Below are positions 54,458 through 63,738 of a stretch of 64,000 bases of DNA, piece after piece. The DNA comes from Verrucomicrobiota bacterium. Lineage in GTDB: Bacteria > Verrucomicrobiota > Verrucomicrobiia > Limisphaerales > UBA1096. Under the pieces are notes generated by a model. It did no database searches and was not told the origin of the DNA. It saw nothing but the letters and a program-made list of their open reading frames with translations. How positions within the stretch are numbered: position 1 is the stretch's first letter; every line of letters begins with the position of its first letter. Location: positions 1-64,000 of the forward strand of contig JASMKO010000060.1 of assembly GCA_030749225.1 (NCBI GenBank), in the 5' to 3' direction. The position numbers and the translations under genes are program-made.

Positions 54458-55477
54458 ATGATGCCGTGCGTGCCGTCTCCCCTGACAGGCGATTTTCCCA
54501 GCTACCGCCCGCGCCGACTGCGCGGCTCGGAAGTCTTGCGCCGCATGGTGCGCGAGACGCGCTTGCACGCCGATCAACTCGTGCTGCCGTTGTTCGTGCG
54601 GCCGGGGCACAAGGTTCGCAACGCCGTGCCGTCGATGCCGGGGGTGTTTCAGTTGTCCATCGACGAGGCCGTTCGCGAGGCTGCCTCGGCCCAAAAGTCC
54701 GGCGTCCCGGCGGTGATCCTGTTCGGCATCCCGCCCAAGAAGGATACCCGAGCTAGCGGTGCCTATGCCAAAAACGGCATCGTGCAAAAGGCGGTGCGGC
54801 AGTTGAAGCGGGATGTGCCGGGGTTGCTGGTTATGACCGATGTCTGCCTGTGCGAATACATGAGCCACGGGCATTGTGGCCTCGTGAAAAAGAGCCGCAA
54901 GTCGGTCACCATCGACAACGATCCCTCGCTCAAGCTGCTTGCCTGCACGGCCGCCAGCCACGCCGAGGCTGGCGCGGATGTCGTGGCGCCGAGCGACATG
55001 ATGGACGGGCGCGTGGCGGCCATTCGTGCTACGCTTGACTCGGCCGGGTTTAACGACACGCCAATCCTGTCGTACGCGGCCAAGTTTGCCTCGGCCTATT
55101 ACGGGCCGTTCCGTGATGCGGCAGAGTCAGCTCCGCAGTTTGGCGACCGGCGCAGCTACCAGATGGACGCAGCCAATGCCGACGAGGCGTTGCGTGAAGT
55201 CGCGCTCGACCTGCGGGAAGGGGCGGATATCGTGATGGTGAAGCCGGCCTTGGCTTACCTTGACATTCTCCATCGGGTGAAATCGGAGTTTGGTTACCCG
55301 ACGGCGGCGTATGCGGTGAGTGGCGAGTACGCGATGGTGCAGGCGGCGGCCAAGCGCAGCTGGGTGGATGAGCGAGCCGTGACGATGGAGTCGCTGTTGG
55401 CGATGCGGCGTGCGGGGGCGGATATCATTGTGACTTATGCAGCAGCCAAGGCGGCGTGTTGGCTACGGGAGGGTTGA
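54458..55477 (+). CDS. hemB: delta-aminolevulinic acid dehydratase (porphobilinogen synthase)
   Basis: A 339-aa enzyme of normal length. HemB joins two 5-aminolevulinate molecules to porphobilinogen for haem. Motifs: YRPRRLRGSEVLRRMVRETR, LPLFVRPG, DVCLCEYMSHGHCG with the zinc-binding cysteines, DVVAPSDMMDGRV, the Schiff-base lysines in LSYAAKFASAYYGPFR and DIVMVKPALAYLD, and AYAVSGEYAM. The Cys-rich zinc motif shows it is the Zn-dependent type rather than the Mg-type. Two adjacent ATG codons (54458, 54461) serve as start. A composite palindrome is just upstream. It converges with the FHA gene 26 bases away. Confidence 0.95.
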   Translation: MMPCVPSPLTGDFPSYRPRRLRGSEVLRRMVRETRLHADQLVLPLFVRPGHKVRNAVPSMPGVFQLSIDEAVREAASAQKSGVPAVILFGIPPKKDTRASGAYAKNGIVQKAVRQLKRDVPGLLVMTDVCLCEYMSHGHCGLVKKSRKSVTIDNDPSLKLLACTAASHAEAGADVVAPSDMMDGRVAAIRATLDSAGFNDTPILSYAAKFASAYYGPFRDAAESAPQFGDRRSYQMDAANADEALREVALDLREGADIVMVKPALAYLDILHRVKSEFGYPTAAYAVSGEYAMVQAAAKRSWVDERAVTMESLLAMRRAGADIIVTYAAAKAACWLREG

Positions 55478-55503
55478 TCGGTGAAGCGCGTTTGGCAAGC
55501 ACG

Positions 55504-55989
55504 TCAGTTGCCCTTGAATTTCAGCCAGGCCATGGCTACCGCGGCAATCACCACAACGGCCACGACCACACCGAAAATAACGAAGTATTTCCCGGATTTG
55601 TCCGACTTTTTGCTGAACCCCTTGGCCGGCCCCTTGGGGGCGTTGTCGAGATTGCCAAGCCGGACGCCCTGCTCAAGATGCTTGTCATGGGACTGGGCCT
55701 TGCGGGGGCCGTCGATCTTCAGCTCCACCTCGCCGAACGTGAGCACCTCACCCGGTTGCAGCGGCGACTCGGCGACCTTGTTTCCGTTGATGTAGGTGCC
55801 GTTGGTGGAGCCGACGTCGCGGACGTGCACGTCCTCGCCGCGCAACACCAATTCGGCGTGGCTCCCGGAGATGGACTCGTGCGGGAGGGTGATGTCGTTT
55901 TCGTTCACACGACCGACCGAAGTGACCTCCTTCGCCAATTCAAACGAGGTCGGCTCAATTCCTTCGGTTAAAACGATCAGCTTGGGCAT
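55504..55989 (-). CDS. FHA-domain membrane protein
   Basis: A 161-aa protein with an N-terminal forkhead-associated domain: EVTSVGRVNENDITL (Gly-Arg), SISGSHAELVL (Ser/His phosphothreonine contacts) and VGSTNGTYINGNKV (Asn). A charged linker leads to one C-terminal transmembrane helix (YFVIFGVVVAVVVIAAVAMA) and a short KFKGN tail, so the FHA domain faces the cytoplasm. FHA domains bind phosphothreonine peptides, here presumably from a Ser/Thr kinase not in the window. It lies between hemB (convergent) and ftsH (same strand, 90-base gap). Confidence 0.88.
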   Translation of the reverse strand: MPKLIVLTEGIEPTSFELAKEVTSVGRVNENDITLPHESISGSHAELVLRGEDVHVRDVGSTNGTYINGNKVAESPLQPGEVLTFGEVELKIDGPRKAQSHDKHLEQGVRLGNLDNAPKGPAKGFSKKSDKSGKYFVIFGVVVAVVVIAAVAMAWLKFKGN

Positions 55990-56079
55990 GCGCTCAGTCC
56001 GGGGGCGGCAAAATAGCGTCCCAAGTTGCTATAAGTCAACGGGTTTCTCGGAAACCGGGATGATTCTCGGCCTGAAATG

Positions 56080-58095
56080 TCAGGCGGTTGCCGGGGCGGG
56101 GTCGCTCAGGCCGTCGTCGAGTTTTGGCTTGCCACTCTTGGGTGTTTCCGGAGTGGGGGTGACGGCATCAGCCCCCGATGGGGGATCGACGTCGGGCGGC
56201 CGCTCGGTGGGGGTGAATTTGCCGGTGCGGACGATGTCCTCAACCTGTTTACCGTCGAGCGTCTCGTGTTCTAGCAGCGCGTTGGCAATGAGGTCGAGCT
56301 TGTCGCGGTTGTCCTTGATGAGCCCTTTGGCCAAGTTGTAGCCCTCGTCGATCAGTCGCCGCACTTCGGCGTCGATCTGCTGGGCGGTCTGCTCGCTGTA
56401 GGTCTTGTTCTGTGCGATCTCCTTGCCGAGGAAGACGTACTCGTCGCTGTCGCCATAGAGCACCATGCCGAGTTTGTCGCTCATGCCCCACTGGGTGACC
56501 ATGGCGCGGGCCATGTTGGTGGCCTGCTGGATGTCGCCGGCCGCGCCGGTGGAGACGTCGCCGGTCACGATTTCCTCGGCGATCCGGCCGGCCATGGTCA
56601 TCGCGATCGTCTCGCGCATCTCCTGGCTCTGGCGGTTGAGAACGTCGTCCTTGGGCAAGGACATCGTGGCGCCAAGTGCCTGGCCGCGCGGGATGATGGT
56701 CACCTTGTGTAACGGGTGGCACTTGTCGAGCAGGACGTTGACGAGCGCGTGGCCTGCCTCGTGCCAGGCAGTAATTTTTTTGTCTTCGTCCGTCATGGCC
56801 ATGCTGCGGCGCTCGCGGCCCCAGCGAACCTTGTCGCGGGCCTCCTCCAGTTCCGGCATGTTGACGGATTTCTTGTTGGATCGCGCGGCTAGAAGGGCGG
56901 CTTCATTGAGCAAGTTGGCCAGTTCTGCCCCCGAAAACCCGGGCGTCCCCCTCGCAATGATGCTAAGGTCGACCGCCTTGGCTAGTTTCACCTTCTTGGC
57001 GTGCACCTTGAGAATCTCCTCGCGCCCGCGCACGTCCGGCAGATTCACTGTGAGCTGCCGGTCGAAGCGGCCAGGGCGCAGTAGCGCCGGGTCGAGCACG
57101 TCCGGCCGGTTGGTGGCGGCAATGATGATGATGCCCTCCTGCGTGTCGAAGCCGTCCATCTCGACCAGTAGCGCATTCAGTGTCTGTTCGCGCTCGTCGT
57201 TGCCGCCGCCCAACCCGTGGCCGCGCGAGCGTCCCACGGCGTCGATCTCGTCGATGAACACCAGGCATGGCGTGCTCTTGCGTGCTTGCTCGAACATGTC
57301 GCGTACGCGGCTCGCCCCAACGCCGACAAACATCTCGACGAAGTCCGAGCCGCTGATGCTGAAGAACCCGGCCTCGGCCTCGCCGGCGATTGCCTTGGCC
57401 AAGAGCGTCTTGCCGGTGCCCGGTGGGCCAACCATCAAAATGCCCTTGGGAATTTTACCGCCGAGCTTCTGGAATTTTTTGGGGTCCTTGAGAAAGTCGA
57501 CCAGCTCAGAGACCTCCTCGCACGCCTCATCCACCCCGGCGACATCCTTGAAGGTAGTCTTGTTTTTCTCCTTGTTGAGCATTCGGGCCTTGCTCTTTCC
57601 GAAGTTCATCGCGCCACGGCCGGCGCTACGGATCTGCCGGATCAGCACAAACCAAATGAGCAGAAAGATGATCAGGATCGGAAGCAGGTTGACGAGAAAC
57701 GCTGTGAGTAGGGTGCTCTTTTCGCGGGGCTGAAATCCGGCGCTTTCGATGAGAAATTTCTCCCGGCCCTCGATCAGCTTGTCCTCGAACGAGAACGGGA
57801 TTTTTTTACCGTTCTCGATACGGAAACCGGTGATGGTGCAGAGCGCGGAGGAGTTGGGCGGGGGATACTCGATGTGGCCTTTGACCACCTCGCCATTGGC
57901 AATCCAGTCCTGGAGTGTATTGTAGTCGACCTGCTCTCTTTGGGTCGTGCCGGCTGTCTTGCCGACCTGAAAAAGCATCACGACCATGAAGATGCCCAGT
58001 GCCCAAAGCATCCACGAGCGCGGATTTGGGAACCGGTCCTCGCTGTCGGTCTTGGGCTTTTTCTCCCTTATTTTGGGCGGTTTTTCGTCAGCCAT
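56080..58095 (-). CDS. ftsH: ATP-dependent zinc metalloprotease FtsH
   Basis: A 671-aa membrane protease from ATG 58095 ([13 protein letters not shown]), with a longer open frame upstream that is not conserved. Two membrane helices bracket a periplasmic region. The AAA+ domain has Walker A GPPGTGKT (near residue 221), [16 protein letters not shown], and the second-region-of-homology pattern RPGRFDRQL. The zinc site HEAGH (in [11 protein letters not shown], near residue 443) and the later [10 protein letters not shown] complete the protease. It degrades membrane and misfolded proteins. The C-terminal 25 residues are Pro/Asp-rich. It is a single-copy housekeeping type gene here, following topB (109 bases). 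Confidence 0.96.
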   Translation of the reverse strand: MADEKPPKIREKKPKTDSEDRFPNPRSWMLWALGIFMVVMLFQVGKTAGTTQREQVDYNTLQDWIANGEVVKGHIEYPPPNSSALCTITGFRIENGKKIPFSFEDKLIEGREKFLIESAGFQPREKSTLLTAFLVNLLPILIIFLLIWFVLIRQIRSAGRGAMNFGKSKARMLNKEKNKTTFKDVAGVDEACEEVSELVDFLKDPKKFQKLGGKIPKGILMVGPPGTGKTLLAKAIAGEAEAGFFSISGSDFVEMFVGVGASRVRDMFEQARKSTPCLVFIDEIDAVGRSRGHGLGGGNDEREQTLNALLVEMDGFDTQEGIIIIAATNRPDVLDPALLRPGRFDRQLTVNLPDVRGREEILKVHAKKVKLAKAVDLSIIARGTPGFSGAELANLLNEAALLAARSNKKSVNMPELEEARDKVRWGRERRSMAMTDEDKKITAWHEAGHALVNVLLDKCHPLHKVTIIPRGQALGATMSLPKDDVLNRQSQEMRETIAMTMAGRIAEEIVTGDVSTGAAGDIQQATNMARAMVTQWGMSDKLGMVLYGDSDEYVFLGKEIAQNKTYSEQTAQQIDAEVRRLIDEGYNLAKGLIKDNRDKLDLIANALLEHETLDGKQVEDIVRTGKFTPTERPPDVDPPSGADAVTPTPETPKSGKPKLDDGLSDPAPATA

Positions 58096-58203
58096 TCCCT
58101 TCGAACAGAGGAAGATACCACAACCGTTTCTGCTGTGGCAACTCGTAAGCAAAACTGTAAAAGCAATAATTGGGCCGCGTTTTTGGCGCTTGGCTAAGCG
58201 GGA

Positions 58204-60699
58204 TTATTTACCAGCCTTGGCCGCCGGCTTGGCCCTGGGCTCGAACTCGAAGCCGACATCGCCGTCCGGCTTGAGCACGAGGTACGCCTTGAACGGCCGG
58301 CCTTTCTTGGAGATGAAGTTTGGGATTAGGTCGGTCTTGCCGTCCTTGAGCAGTTTGGCGACCTGCTCTTTCTCGATGTCGCGCTTGAGGATCGTCTTGC
58401 CGGTGCGGAAAATGCACTCCCTCGCTTTGCCGGTGTTCTTCTCGCAGACGTAGGCGCGACCGTGTTCGTACACTTGCGCCTTGCACTTGGGACAGCTGCC
58501 AACCGGATCCTGCCCGCTGAAGTCGGCTTCCTCCTCCTCTTCCTCGTTGTTGCCGAAGTCGAACTCCACTTTCTGCTCCGCGGTTAGTTTCAGCTCCGCC
58601 GAGAAGGCGCGGCCCATCTTGCTGCGGAAGCCGTCCAGCGGCCCGATGCGGCCATTGGCCACCAGTTCGTCCGCCTCAGCCAACTCGAACTGTCGCCCGC
58701 CCATCGTCTTCCAGAAACTGAATTCGCACCCGTCGGCTTCGCAATGGAACCGCTTGTACGTTTCCTTCACTACGCCGCCGCACTTGGGGCACGGTGTTTT
58801 GAGGACACCATAGTCGCCCGGGACGGTGTCGCCATCAAACGCCTTGGCGGTGCCGACGATTTTCTCGGTCATCGAGCGGATCTCGTTCATGAATGACTCG
58901 CGGTCGAACTTACACCGCTCGATCTCCTTGAGCTTAAACTCCCACTCTCCGGTCAGCTCCGGCCGGGTGAGGGCGTCGACCTTGAGCGCCATAAGAAGCG
59001 TGATTAGCGAGAACGCCTGCGCGGTGGGCACCAGTTCCTTCTGCTCGCGCACCATGTACTTGTGGCGGATCAACTCCTCGATGATCGAGGCGCGCGTGGC
59101 CGGGGTGCCGAGGCCCTTGTCGCGCATGGCCTCGCGCAGTTCCTCGTCGTCTACGCGCTTGCCGGCGTGTTCCATCGCGCCGAGCAGCGTGGCTTCCGAG
59201 TAGCGTGCCGGCGGCCGGGTGGCCTTGGACTCGACGCTGACCTCGTCCGTCTGCACCGACTCACCGGCCTTGACCGGCACGAGGTGCCCGTTGTCCGGCT
59301 TGGACTGGTCCCGCCCGTGCACGGCGAGCCAGCCAGGCTTGACGAGTACCTTGCCATCGGTCTTGAACGGTTCGCCTGCCACGCGGGTTATACGGGTGGT
59401 GACGAGGAATTCGGCCGACGGATAAAATACGGCGATGAAGCGCTTGGCCACGAGGTCGTAGATTTTCTGTTCCTGCTCCTTGAGTGAAGGCGGGGCCGGC
59501 TTAAGCGTCGGGATGATGGCGAAGTGGTCGGAAACCTTGGCGTTGTTGAACACCTTCCTGTTGCCACCGTGCACCCAGTCGTTTTTCAGCACGTCGCTGG
59601 CGAGCAGGCCGTAACGCGCTTGGCCAAGTGCCTCGAGGGTCTGTTTCACGGTGTCGGTGTAATCCTCCGGGAGGCAGCGTGAGTCGGTTCGCGGATAGGT
59701 CAGCACCTTGTGCCGCTCGTATAGCGCTTGCGCGATGCCCAGCGTGTTACGCGCCGAGAAGCCAAACCTCGCGTTGGCCTCGCGCTGCAGCGTGGTGAGG
59801 TCGAACAACGTTGGCGCCGCCTGCTTTGTCGGCTTGTTCTGCTCGTTCACTTCGCCCGGCTGGTCGGAGCACTTGGCCTGGATGCCGTCCGCCTTGGCCT
59901 GTTCCCAGATGCGCTCGGCCCGCTTATGGGCGTCGTCGGGATCTTTCTTGAACGTTTCATTCAGCCAACGGCCGGTGTACTCGCCGCCGGTGGCGCGGAA
60001 GGTGGCGTGCACCTCCCAGTAGTCTTTTGGCTCGAAGGCGCGGATCTCCTTTTCCCGCTCGACCACCACGGTCAGCGTCGGCGTCTGCACGCGGCCGACT
60101 GGCGTCAGGTAAAACCCGCCGCTCTTCGAGTTGAAAGCCGTCATCGTCCGCGTGCCGTTGATGCCGATGAGCCAGTCGGCCTCGCTCCGGCAACTGGCGG
60201 CACTGGCCAGCGGCTTCATCTCGTCGTCGCTGCGCAGCCGCTCGAAGCCGGTACGGATGGCGTCTGGCGTCATCGACCGCAGCCAAAGCCGCGAGACGAA
60301 TTTGCCAGCCGTTTTCCTCGGGTGCTTCGCCTGCGCGTACTGGATGATGTAGCGGAAAATCAACTCGCCTTCCCGTCCGGCGTCGCATGCGTTGACGAAG
60401 TGGTCGATGTCGTCGCGTTTTATTAGCCGGAGCAACACCCGCAGCCGGGTTTCGCTCTTTGCGATCGGTTCGAGGTCGAAGTGCGACGGGATGTGAGGCA
60501 GCTTGTCGAAGGTCCACTTGCCCCGCTTGATCTCCTGATCGGCCGGAACGATGATCGTCAACAGGTGGCCGACCGCGGAGGAAATCACGTAGTCGTCGTT
60601 CTCGAAAAAGTCTTTCGATTTGTCACGCGACGCCTTCAGCACGCGGGCAATGTCGGTAGCGACCGACGGCTTTTCTGCGATGACGAGTGACTTTCCCAA
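58204..60699 (-). CDS. topB: type IA DNA topoisomerase (topoisomerase III)
   Basis: An 831-aa enzyme starting with TTG at 60699 (MGKSLVIAEKPSVATDIAR). The Toprim domain has VNACDAGREGELIFRYI; the catalytic Tyr is in VLTYPRTDSRCLP; SADWLIG-like SEADWLIGINGTRTM and VGRVQTPTLTVVVERE are typical. The C-terminus carries two zinc-ribbon-like modules (CPKCGGVVKETY with CEADGCEF, and CPKCKAQVYEHG with CEKNTGKARECIF). It relaxes negative supercoils and resolves recombination intermediates. The extra zinc modules and length exceed E. coli TopB, as in many TopB-like proteins of diverse bacteria. The unusual start codon has no clear ribosome site. Confidence 0.92.
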   Translation of the reverse strand: MGKSLVIAEKPSVATDIARVLKASRDKSKDFFENDDYVISSAVGHLLTIIVPADQEIKRGKWTFDKLPHIPSHFDLEPIAKSETRLRVLLRLIKRDDIDHFVNACDAGREGELIFRYIIQYAQAKHPRKTAGKFVSRLWLRSMTPDAIRTGFERLRSDDEMKPLASAASCRSEADWLIGINGTRTMTAFNSKSGGFYLTPVGRVQTPTLTVVVEREKEIRAFEPKDYWEVHATFRATGGEYTGRWLNETFKKDPDDAHKRAERIWEQAKADGIQAKCSDQPGEVNEQNKPTKQAAPTLFDLTTLQREANARFGFSARNTLGIAQALYERHKVLTYPRTDSRCLPEDYTDTVKQTLEALGQARYGLLASDVLKNDWVHGGNRKVFNNAKVSDHFAIIPTLKPAPPSLKEQEQKIYDLVAKRFIAVFYPSAEFLVTTRITRVAGEPFKTDGKVLVKPGWLAVHGRDQSKPDNGHLVPVKAGESVQTDEVSVESKATRPPARYSEATLLGAMEHAGKRVDDEELREAMRDKGLGTPATRASIIEELIRHKYMVREQKELVPTAQAFSLITLLMALKVDALTRPELTGEWEFKLKEIERCKFDRESFMNEIRSMTEKIVGTAKAFDGDTVPGDYGVLKTPCPKCGGVVKETYKRFHCEADGCEFSFWKTMGGRQFELAEADELVANGRIGPLDGFRSKMGRAFSAELKLTAEQKVEFDFGNNEEEEEEADFSGQDPVGSCPKCKAQVYEHGRAYVCEKNTGKARECIFRTGKTILKRDIEKEQVAKLLKDGKTDLIPNFISKKGRPFKAYLVLKPDGDVGFEFEPRAKPAAKAGK

Positions 60700-60841
60700 A
60701 GTGTTTTTCGGTGAGCTAAGGTTTCAATTCGCGTTTAGCCAAGCGAGGCCAAGTCACGCGGCGCGGAAAATGGAGAAAAACCAAAACCAAGTCAAAGCCG
60801 AAAAAAATCGCCCAAGCCGCGGTGAATAGGGCGAAGACGGC

Positions 60842-61597
60842 TCAGCCGTTGGCCAGGGCGTTGATCTGGTTGGCGGCGAAACCGGCGCCGAAGCCGTTGT
60901 CGATATTCACCACCGTCACTCCGCTGCCGCAGCTATTGAGCATGCCCAGCAACGCCGCCACGCCGCCGAAACTGGCCCCGTAGCCGATGCTCGTCGGCAC
61001 CGCAATTACCGGCCGGCACACCAGCCCGGCCACCACGCTGGGCAGTGCCCCCTCCATGCCGGCGACGGCGATGACAACGCTGGCCTCGCGCACGGCGGGC
61101 AGGCTGGCGAGCAGGCGGTGTAGACCGGCCACTCCGACGTCGTTCACGCGTGTGACCGTGTTGCCCATGAAGTCCGCGGTGAGTGCCGCCTCGTCGGCGA
61201 CCGGCAGATCGCTCGTCCCGGCGCATACCACGCTGATCGTGCCGGGGCGCTTGGCCAAGCGCTTGGTTTCGACCGTGATGCACCGGGCCGACTCGTGGTG
61301 TACGGCGTCAGGGAATTGCCCACTCACCGCCGCGGCATGGTCGGCATTGGCGCGGGTGACCAGCACCCTCTCTTCCCGGTCCATCACCTTGGCCGCGATG
61401 GCGGCGACCTGCTCCGGCGTCTTGCCGGAGCCGAAGATAACCTCGGGAAAGCCTTGCCGCAGCGGCCGGTGCGCGTCGACCTGCGCGAAGCCAAGGTCGT
61501 CGATCGGTGCGGCGCACAGTCGGCGCAGCACCCCGGCTTCGTCCACCTCGCCGGCCTTGAAGCGCCGGAGCAGCTCGCTGGTTTCGTCCGGTGTCAC
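60842..61597 (-). CDS. larB: nickel-pincer cofactor biosynthesis protein LarB
   Basis: A 251-aa protein starting GTG 61597 (MTPDETSELLRRF). LarB carboxylates and hydrolyses nicotinic-acid adenine dinucleotide to make the pyridinium precursor of the nickel-pincer cofactor of lactate racemase-type enzymes. Motifs: PEVIFGSGKTPEQVAAIA, VVCAGTSDLPVADEAALTA, DVGVAGLHRLLA, VVIAVAGMEGALPSVVAGL, PVIAVPTSIGYGASFGG, NIDNGFGAGFAANQI. LarC and LarE are not in the window. A composite palindrome interrupts the middle (61251). It diverges from accB with a 213-base gap. Confidence 0.93.
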   Translation of the reverse strand: MTPDETSELLRRFKAGEVDEAGVLRRLCAAPIDDLGFAQVDAHRPLRQGFPEVIFGSGKTPEQVAAIAAKVMDREERVLVTRANADHAAAVSGQFPDAVHHESARCITVETKRLAKRPGTISVVCAGTSDLPVADEAALTADFMGNTVTRVNDVGVAGLHRLLASLPAVREASVVIAVAGMEGALPSVVAGLVCRPVIAVPTSIGYGASFGGVAALLGMLNSCGSGVTVVNIDNGFGAGFAANQINALANG

Positions 61598-61810
61598 CGC
61601 CGGGGAATTAACACCGCCCGCCCCGCGGGGTCACGCGGAAACGCGCTTCGCCGGGCGAGGAATCGACCTTGACCGCCCCGGGGCCGGTGACTAGCCTCCG
61701 CGTCGTCAACGGTTGTCGCGCACGGGGTGCGGTTGCCGGCGTTCCCCGGGACTGGGGGGCGTGCGAAACGAGTCAATCAGGGAACAACGCGCTGCAACCG
61801 TTCAGCTGCC
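61598..61810. other. intergenic region between larB and accB
   Basis: No ORF of its own: it carries the divergent upstream regions of larB and accB. I cannot place promoter boxes with confidence. Confidence 0.4.
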
Positions 61811-62278
61811 GTGGAATTCAAGGATATAAAAAGCATCGTCGACTTGATGAAGAAAAACTCCCTCTCGGAGTTCGAGATGGAGAAGGAGGGATTCAAGATC
61901 AAGCTGCGCCGTGCCGCCAGCGAGAGCAAGCCTGCGGAGGTGCAACTGCAACATTACCTGCCGCCGGCCAATCCCGCGGCGCCCGTACCTGCGCCGGCCG
62001 AAGCTCCAGCTGCCGTGCCGGCGCCGGAGCAGCCAACAGAGCCGGAAATCAAGTCGCCGATGATCGGCACATTTTACCGCAAGCCGTCGCCCGAGTCGGA
62101 GTCGTACGTCGAGGTTGGTGACACGGTCACGGTCGACACCGTGGTGTGCATCGTCGAGGCGATGAAGGTAATGAACGAGATCAAGGCCGAGATGAGCGGA
62201 GTGATCACGGAAATCCTCATCGAGGACGGCCGCCCGGTGGAGTTCGGCCAGGCGCTGTTCCGTGTACGCCCCGCATGA
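61811..62278 (+). CDS. accB: biotin carboxyl carrier protein of acetyl-CoA carboxylase
   Basis: A 155-aa protein. GTG 61811 is chosen as start (VEFKDIKSIVDLMKKNSLSE) because the longer frame upstream has no AccB-like sequence. An N-terminal FKIKLRR motif region is followed by an Ala/Pro-rich hinge (PPANPAAPVPAPAEAPAAVP) and the biotinyl domain, with the biotin-attachment lysine in IVEAMKVMNEI. The hinge length is usual for AccB. It carries CO2-biotin from biotin carboxylase to the carboxyltransferase for malonyl-CoA synthesis. accC follows by 38 bases on the same strand, the standard accBC order. Confidence 0.95.
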   Translation: MEFKDIKSIVDLMKKNSLSEFEMEKEGFKIKLRRAASESKPAEVQLQHYLPPANPAAPVPAPAEAPAAVPAPEQPTEPEIKSPMIGTFYRKPSPESESYVEVGDTVTVDTVVCIVEAMKVMNEIKAEMSGVITEILIEDGRPVEFGQALFRVRPA

Positions 62279-62316
62279 TGAGTGCTGCAGCATGACCGCC
62301 AGCCAGGATTCGCCGA

Positions 62317-63696
62317 ATGTTTGAGAAAATACTGGTTGCCAACCGCGGAGAGATTGCCGTCCGGGTCATCCGCGCCTGCAGGGAGCTTAACATCCGCACC
62401 GTAGCCGTCTACTCGGAGGTGGACGCCAATTCCATGCACGCCCAGATGGCTGACGAGGCGATCTGCATCGGCGGGGCCGCCAGCAACGACAGTTACTTAC
62501 GCATCGACCGCATCATCGCCGCCGCCGAGGTCAAGGACGTTGATGCCATCCACCCCGGCTACGGGTTTCTCTCTGAGAATGCCCACTTCGCCGAAGTGTG
62601 CGAAAGCTGCAACATTCGCTTTATCGGGCCGAAATCCGCCGCGATGAACGCTCTTGAGGACAAGGCGCTCAGCCGCGAATTGGCCCGCAAGGCCGGTGTG
62701 CCGATTCCCCCTGGCTCCAAGGATGTCATCGACACTGAGCAGGAGGCGCTGAAGATTGCGAAGGACATCGGCTACCCGGTGATGATCAAGGCTGTGGCAG
62801 GCGGCGGTGGCAAGGGCATGCGCACCGCGCACAGCGACATCTCCCTCGTCAAGGGCTACCACACCGCCCGCAGCGAGGCGGAGAAAGCCTTCAGCAACAG
62901 CGGGGTCTACATCGAGAAATTCATCGAGAATCCGCGCCACATCGAATTCCAGATTCTGGGTGACGGCAAGGGCAACATCATCCACCTCGGCGAGCGAGAC
63001 TGCTCCATCCAGCGCCGCAACCAGAAGCTCATCGAGGAAACCCCGTCACCCCTGCTCGAGAAGCACAAGAAACTGCGCACCCAGATGGGCAAGGCCGCCG
63101 TGCGTATCGCCCAGCAGGCCGAGTACTCCAACGCCGGCACTGTCGAGTTCATCGTCGACGACAAGGGCAACTACTATTTCCTTGAGGTCAACAAACGTAT
63201 TCAGGTTGAGCACCCGATCACCGAGGAGGTTACCGGTATCGATCTCATCAAGCAGCAGATTCTTGTGGCCATGGGGGAACCGCTCAAGCTCTCGCAGAGT
63301 GACATCAAGATCAACGGCCACGCCATCGAGTGTCGCATCAACGCCGAGGACCCGTGGAACGATTTTCGACCCAGCCCCGGCAAGATCGAGATGTACTTTG
63401 CCCCCGGCGGACGCGGCGTGCGTCTCGACAGCCACGCCTACGCCGGCTACACCATCCCGACCCATTACGACTCCATGATTGCCAAGCTGATCACCTACGG
63501 CACCAGCCGCCGCGACGCCATGGACAAGATGAATCGAGCCCTGAAGGAATACATCATCAAGGGGATCAAGACGACCATTCCCTTTGAGAGGGCTGTCCTC
63601 CAAGACCCCGAGTTTTGCCGTGGTGTTTACTCCACCAACTTCGTTGAGGACCTCCTCGGCGGTGGCCGACGTGAACTCATCCAGGAAAAGGCCTGA
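62317..63696 (+). CDS. accC: biotin carboxylase subunit of acetyl-CoA carboxylase
   Basis: A 459-aa ATP-grasp enzyme. It begins [20 protein letters not shown], with [15 protein letters not shown], the Gly-rich ATP-binding loop in [29 protein letters not shown], and the active-site region [18 protein letters not shown] (E. coli has EMNTRIQVEHPVTEM, so the catalytic Glu, Asn and Arg are kept). It carboxylates biotin on AccB using ATP and bicarbonate. Downstream, convergent with the sialidase-like gene, is a 42-base gap holding a palindrome. Confidence 0.96.
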   Translation: MFEKILVANRGEIAVRVIRACRELNIRTVAVYSEVDANSMHAQMADEAICIGGAASNDSYLRIDRIIAAAEVKDVDAIHPGYGFLSENAHFAEVCESCNIRFIGPKSAAMNALEDKALSRELARKAGVPIPPGSKDVIDTEQEALKIAKDIGYPVMIKAVAGGGGKGMRTAHSDISLVKGYHTARSEAEKAFSNSGVYIEKFIENPRHIEFQILGDGKGNIIHLGERDCSIQRRNQKLIEETPSPLLEKHKKLRTQMGKAAVRIAQQAEYSNAGTVEFIVDDKGNYYFLEVNKRIQVEHPITEEVTGIDLIKQQILVAMGEPLKLSQSDIKINGHAIECRINAEDPWNDFRPSPGKIEMYFAPGGRGVRLDSHAYAGYTIPTHYDSMIAKLITYGTSRRDAMDKMNRALKEYIIKGIKTTIPFERAVLQDPEFCRGVYSTNFVEDLLGGGRRELIQEKA

Positions 63697-63738
63697 TGGC
63701 TAAGGGTTAAGGCTGGCTTCTCTTGGCCAAGCGGGGAA

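Larger units (their letters stand above)
863..63730. repeat. highly iterated palindrome TTGGCCAA (extended GCTTGGCCAAGC)
   Basis: Read by eye, TTGGCCAA starts at 863, 1938, 10314, 10471, 11153, 11835, 12977, 13571, 13745, 13883, 15419, 15449, 17469, 18723, 19043, 19469, 20830, 21548, 25025, 25174, 26875, 31143, 34229, 35119, 36342, 37250, 37855, 41368, 41626, 42862, 42892, 44637, 45475, 45566, 46217, 47621, 47851, 50092, 50499, 54423, 56327, 57395, 59620, 61251 and 63723. That is about 45 copies, against roughly one expected at 60% GC. In coding DNA it gives LGQA, LAKR or AWPS according to frame. Scanning by eye may have missed a few. Confidence 0.85.

Noticed and set aside
863-63730. TTGGCCAA copies as transcription terminators or transposon ends
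   Set aside because: Most lie inside genes in several frames, arms are too short for stable terminators without T-runs, and no element body or target duplication accompanies them.
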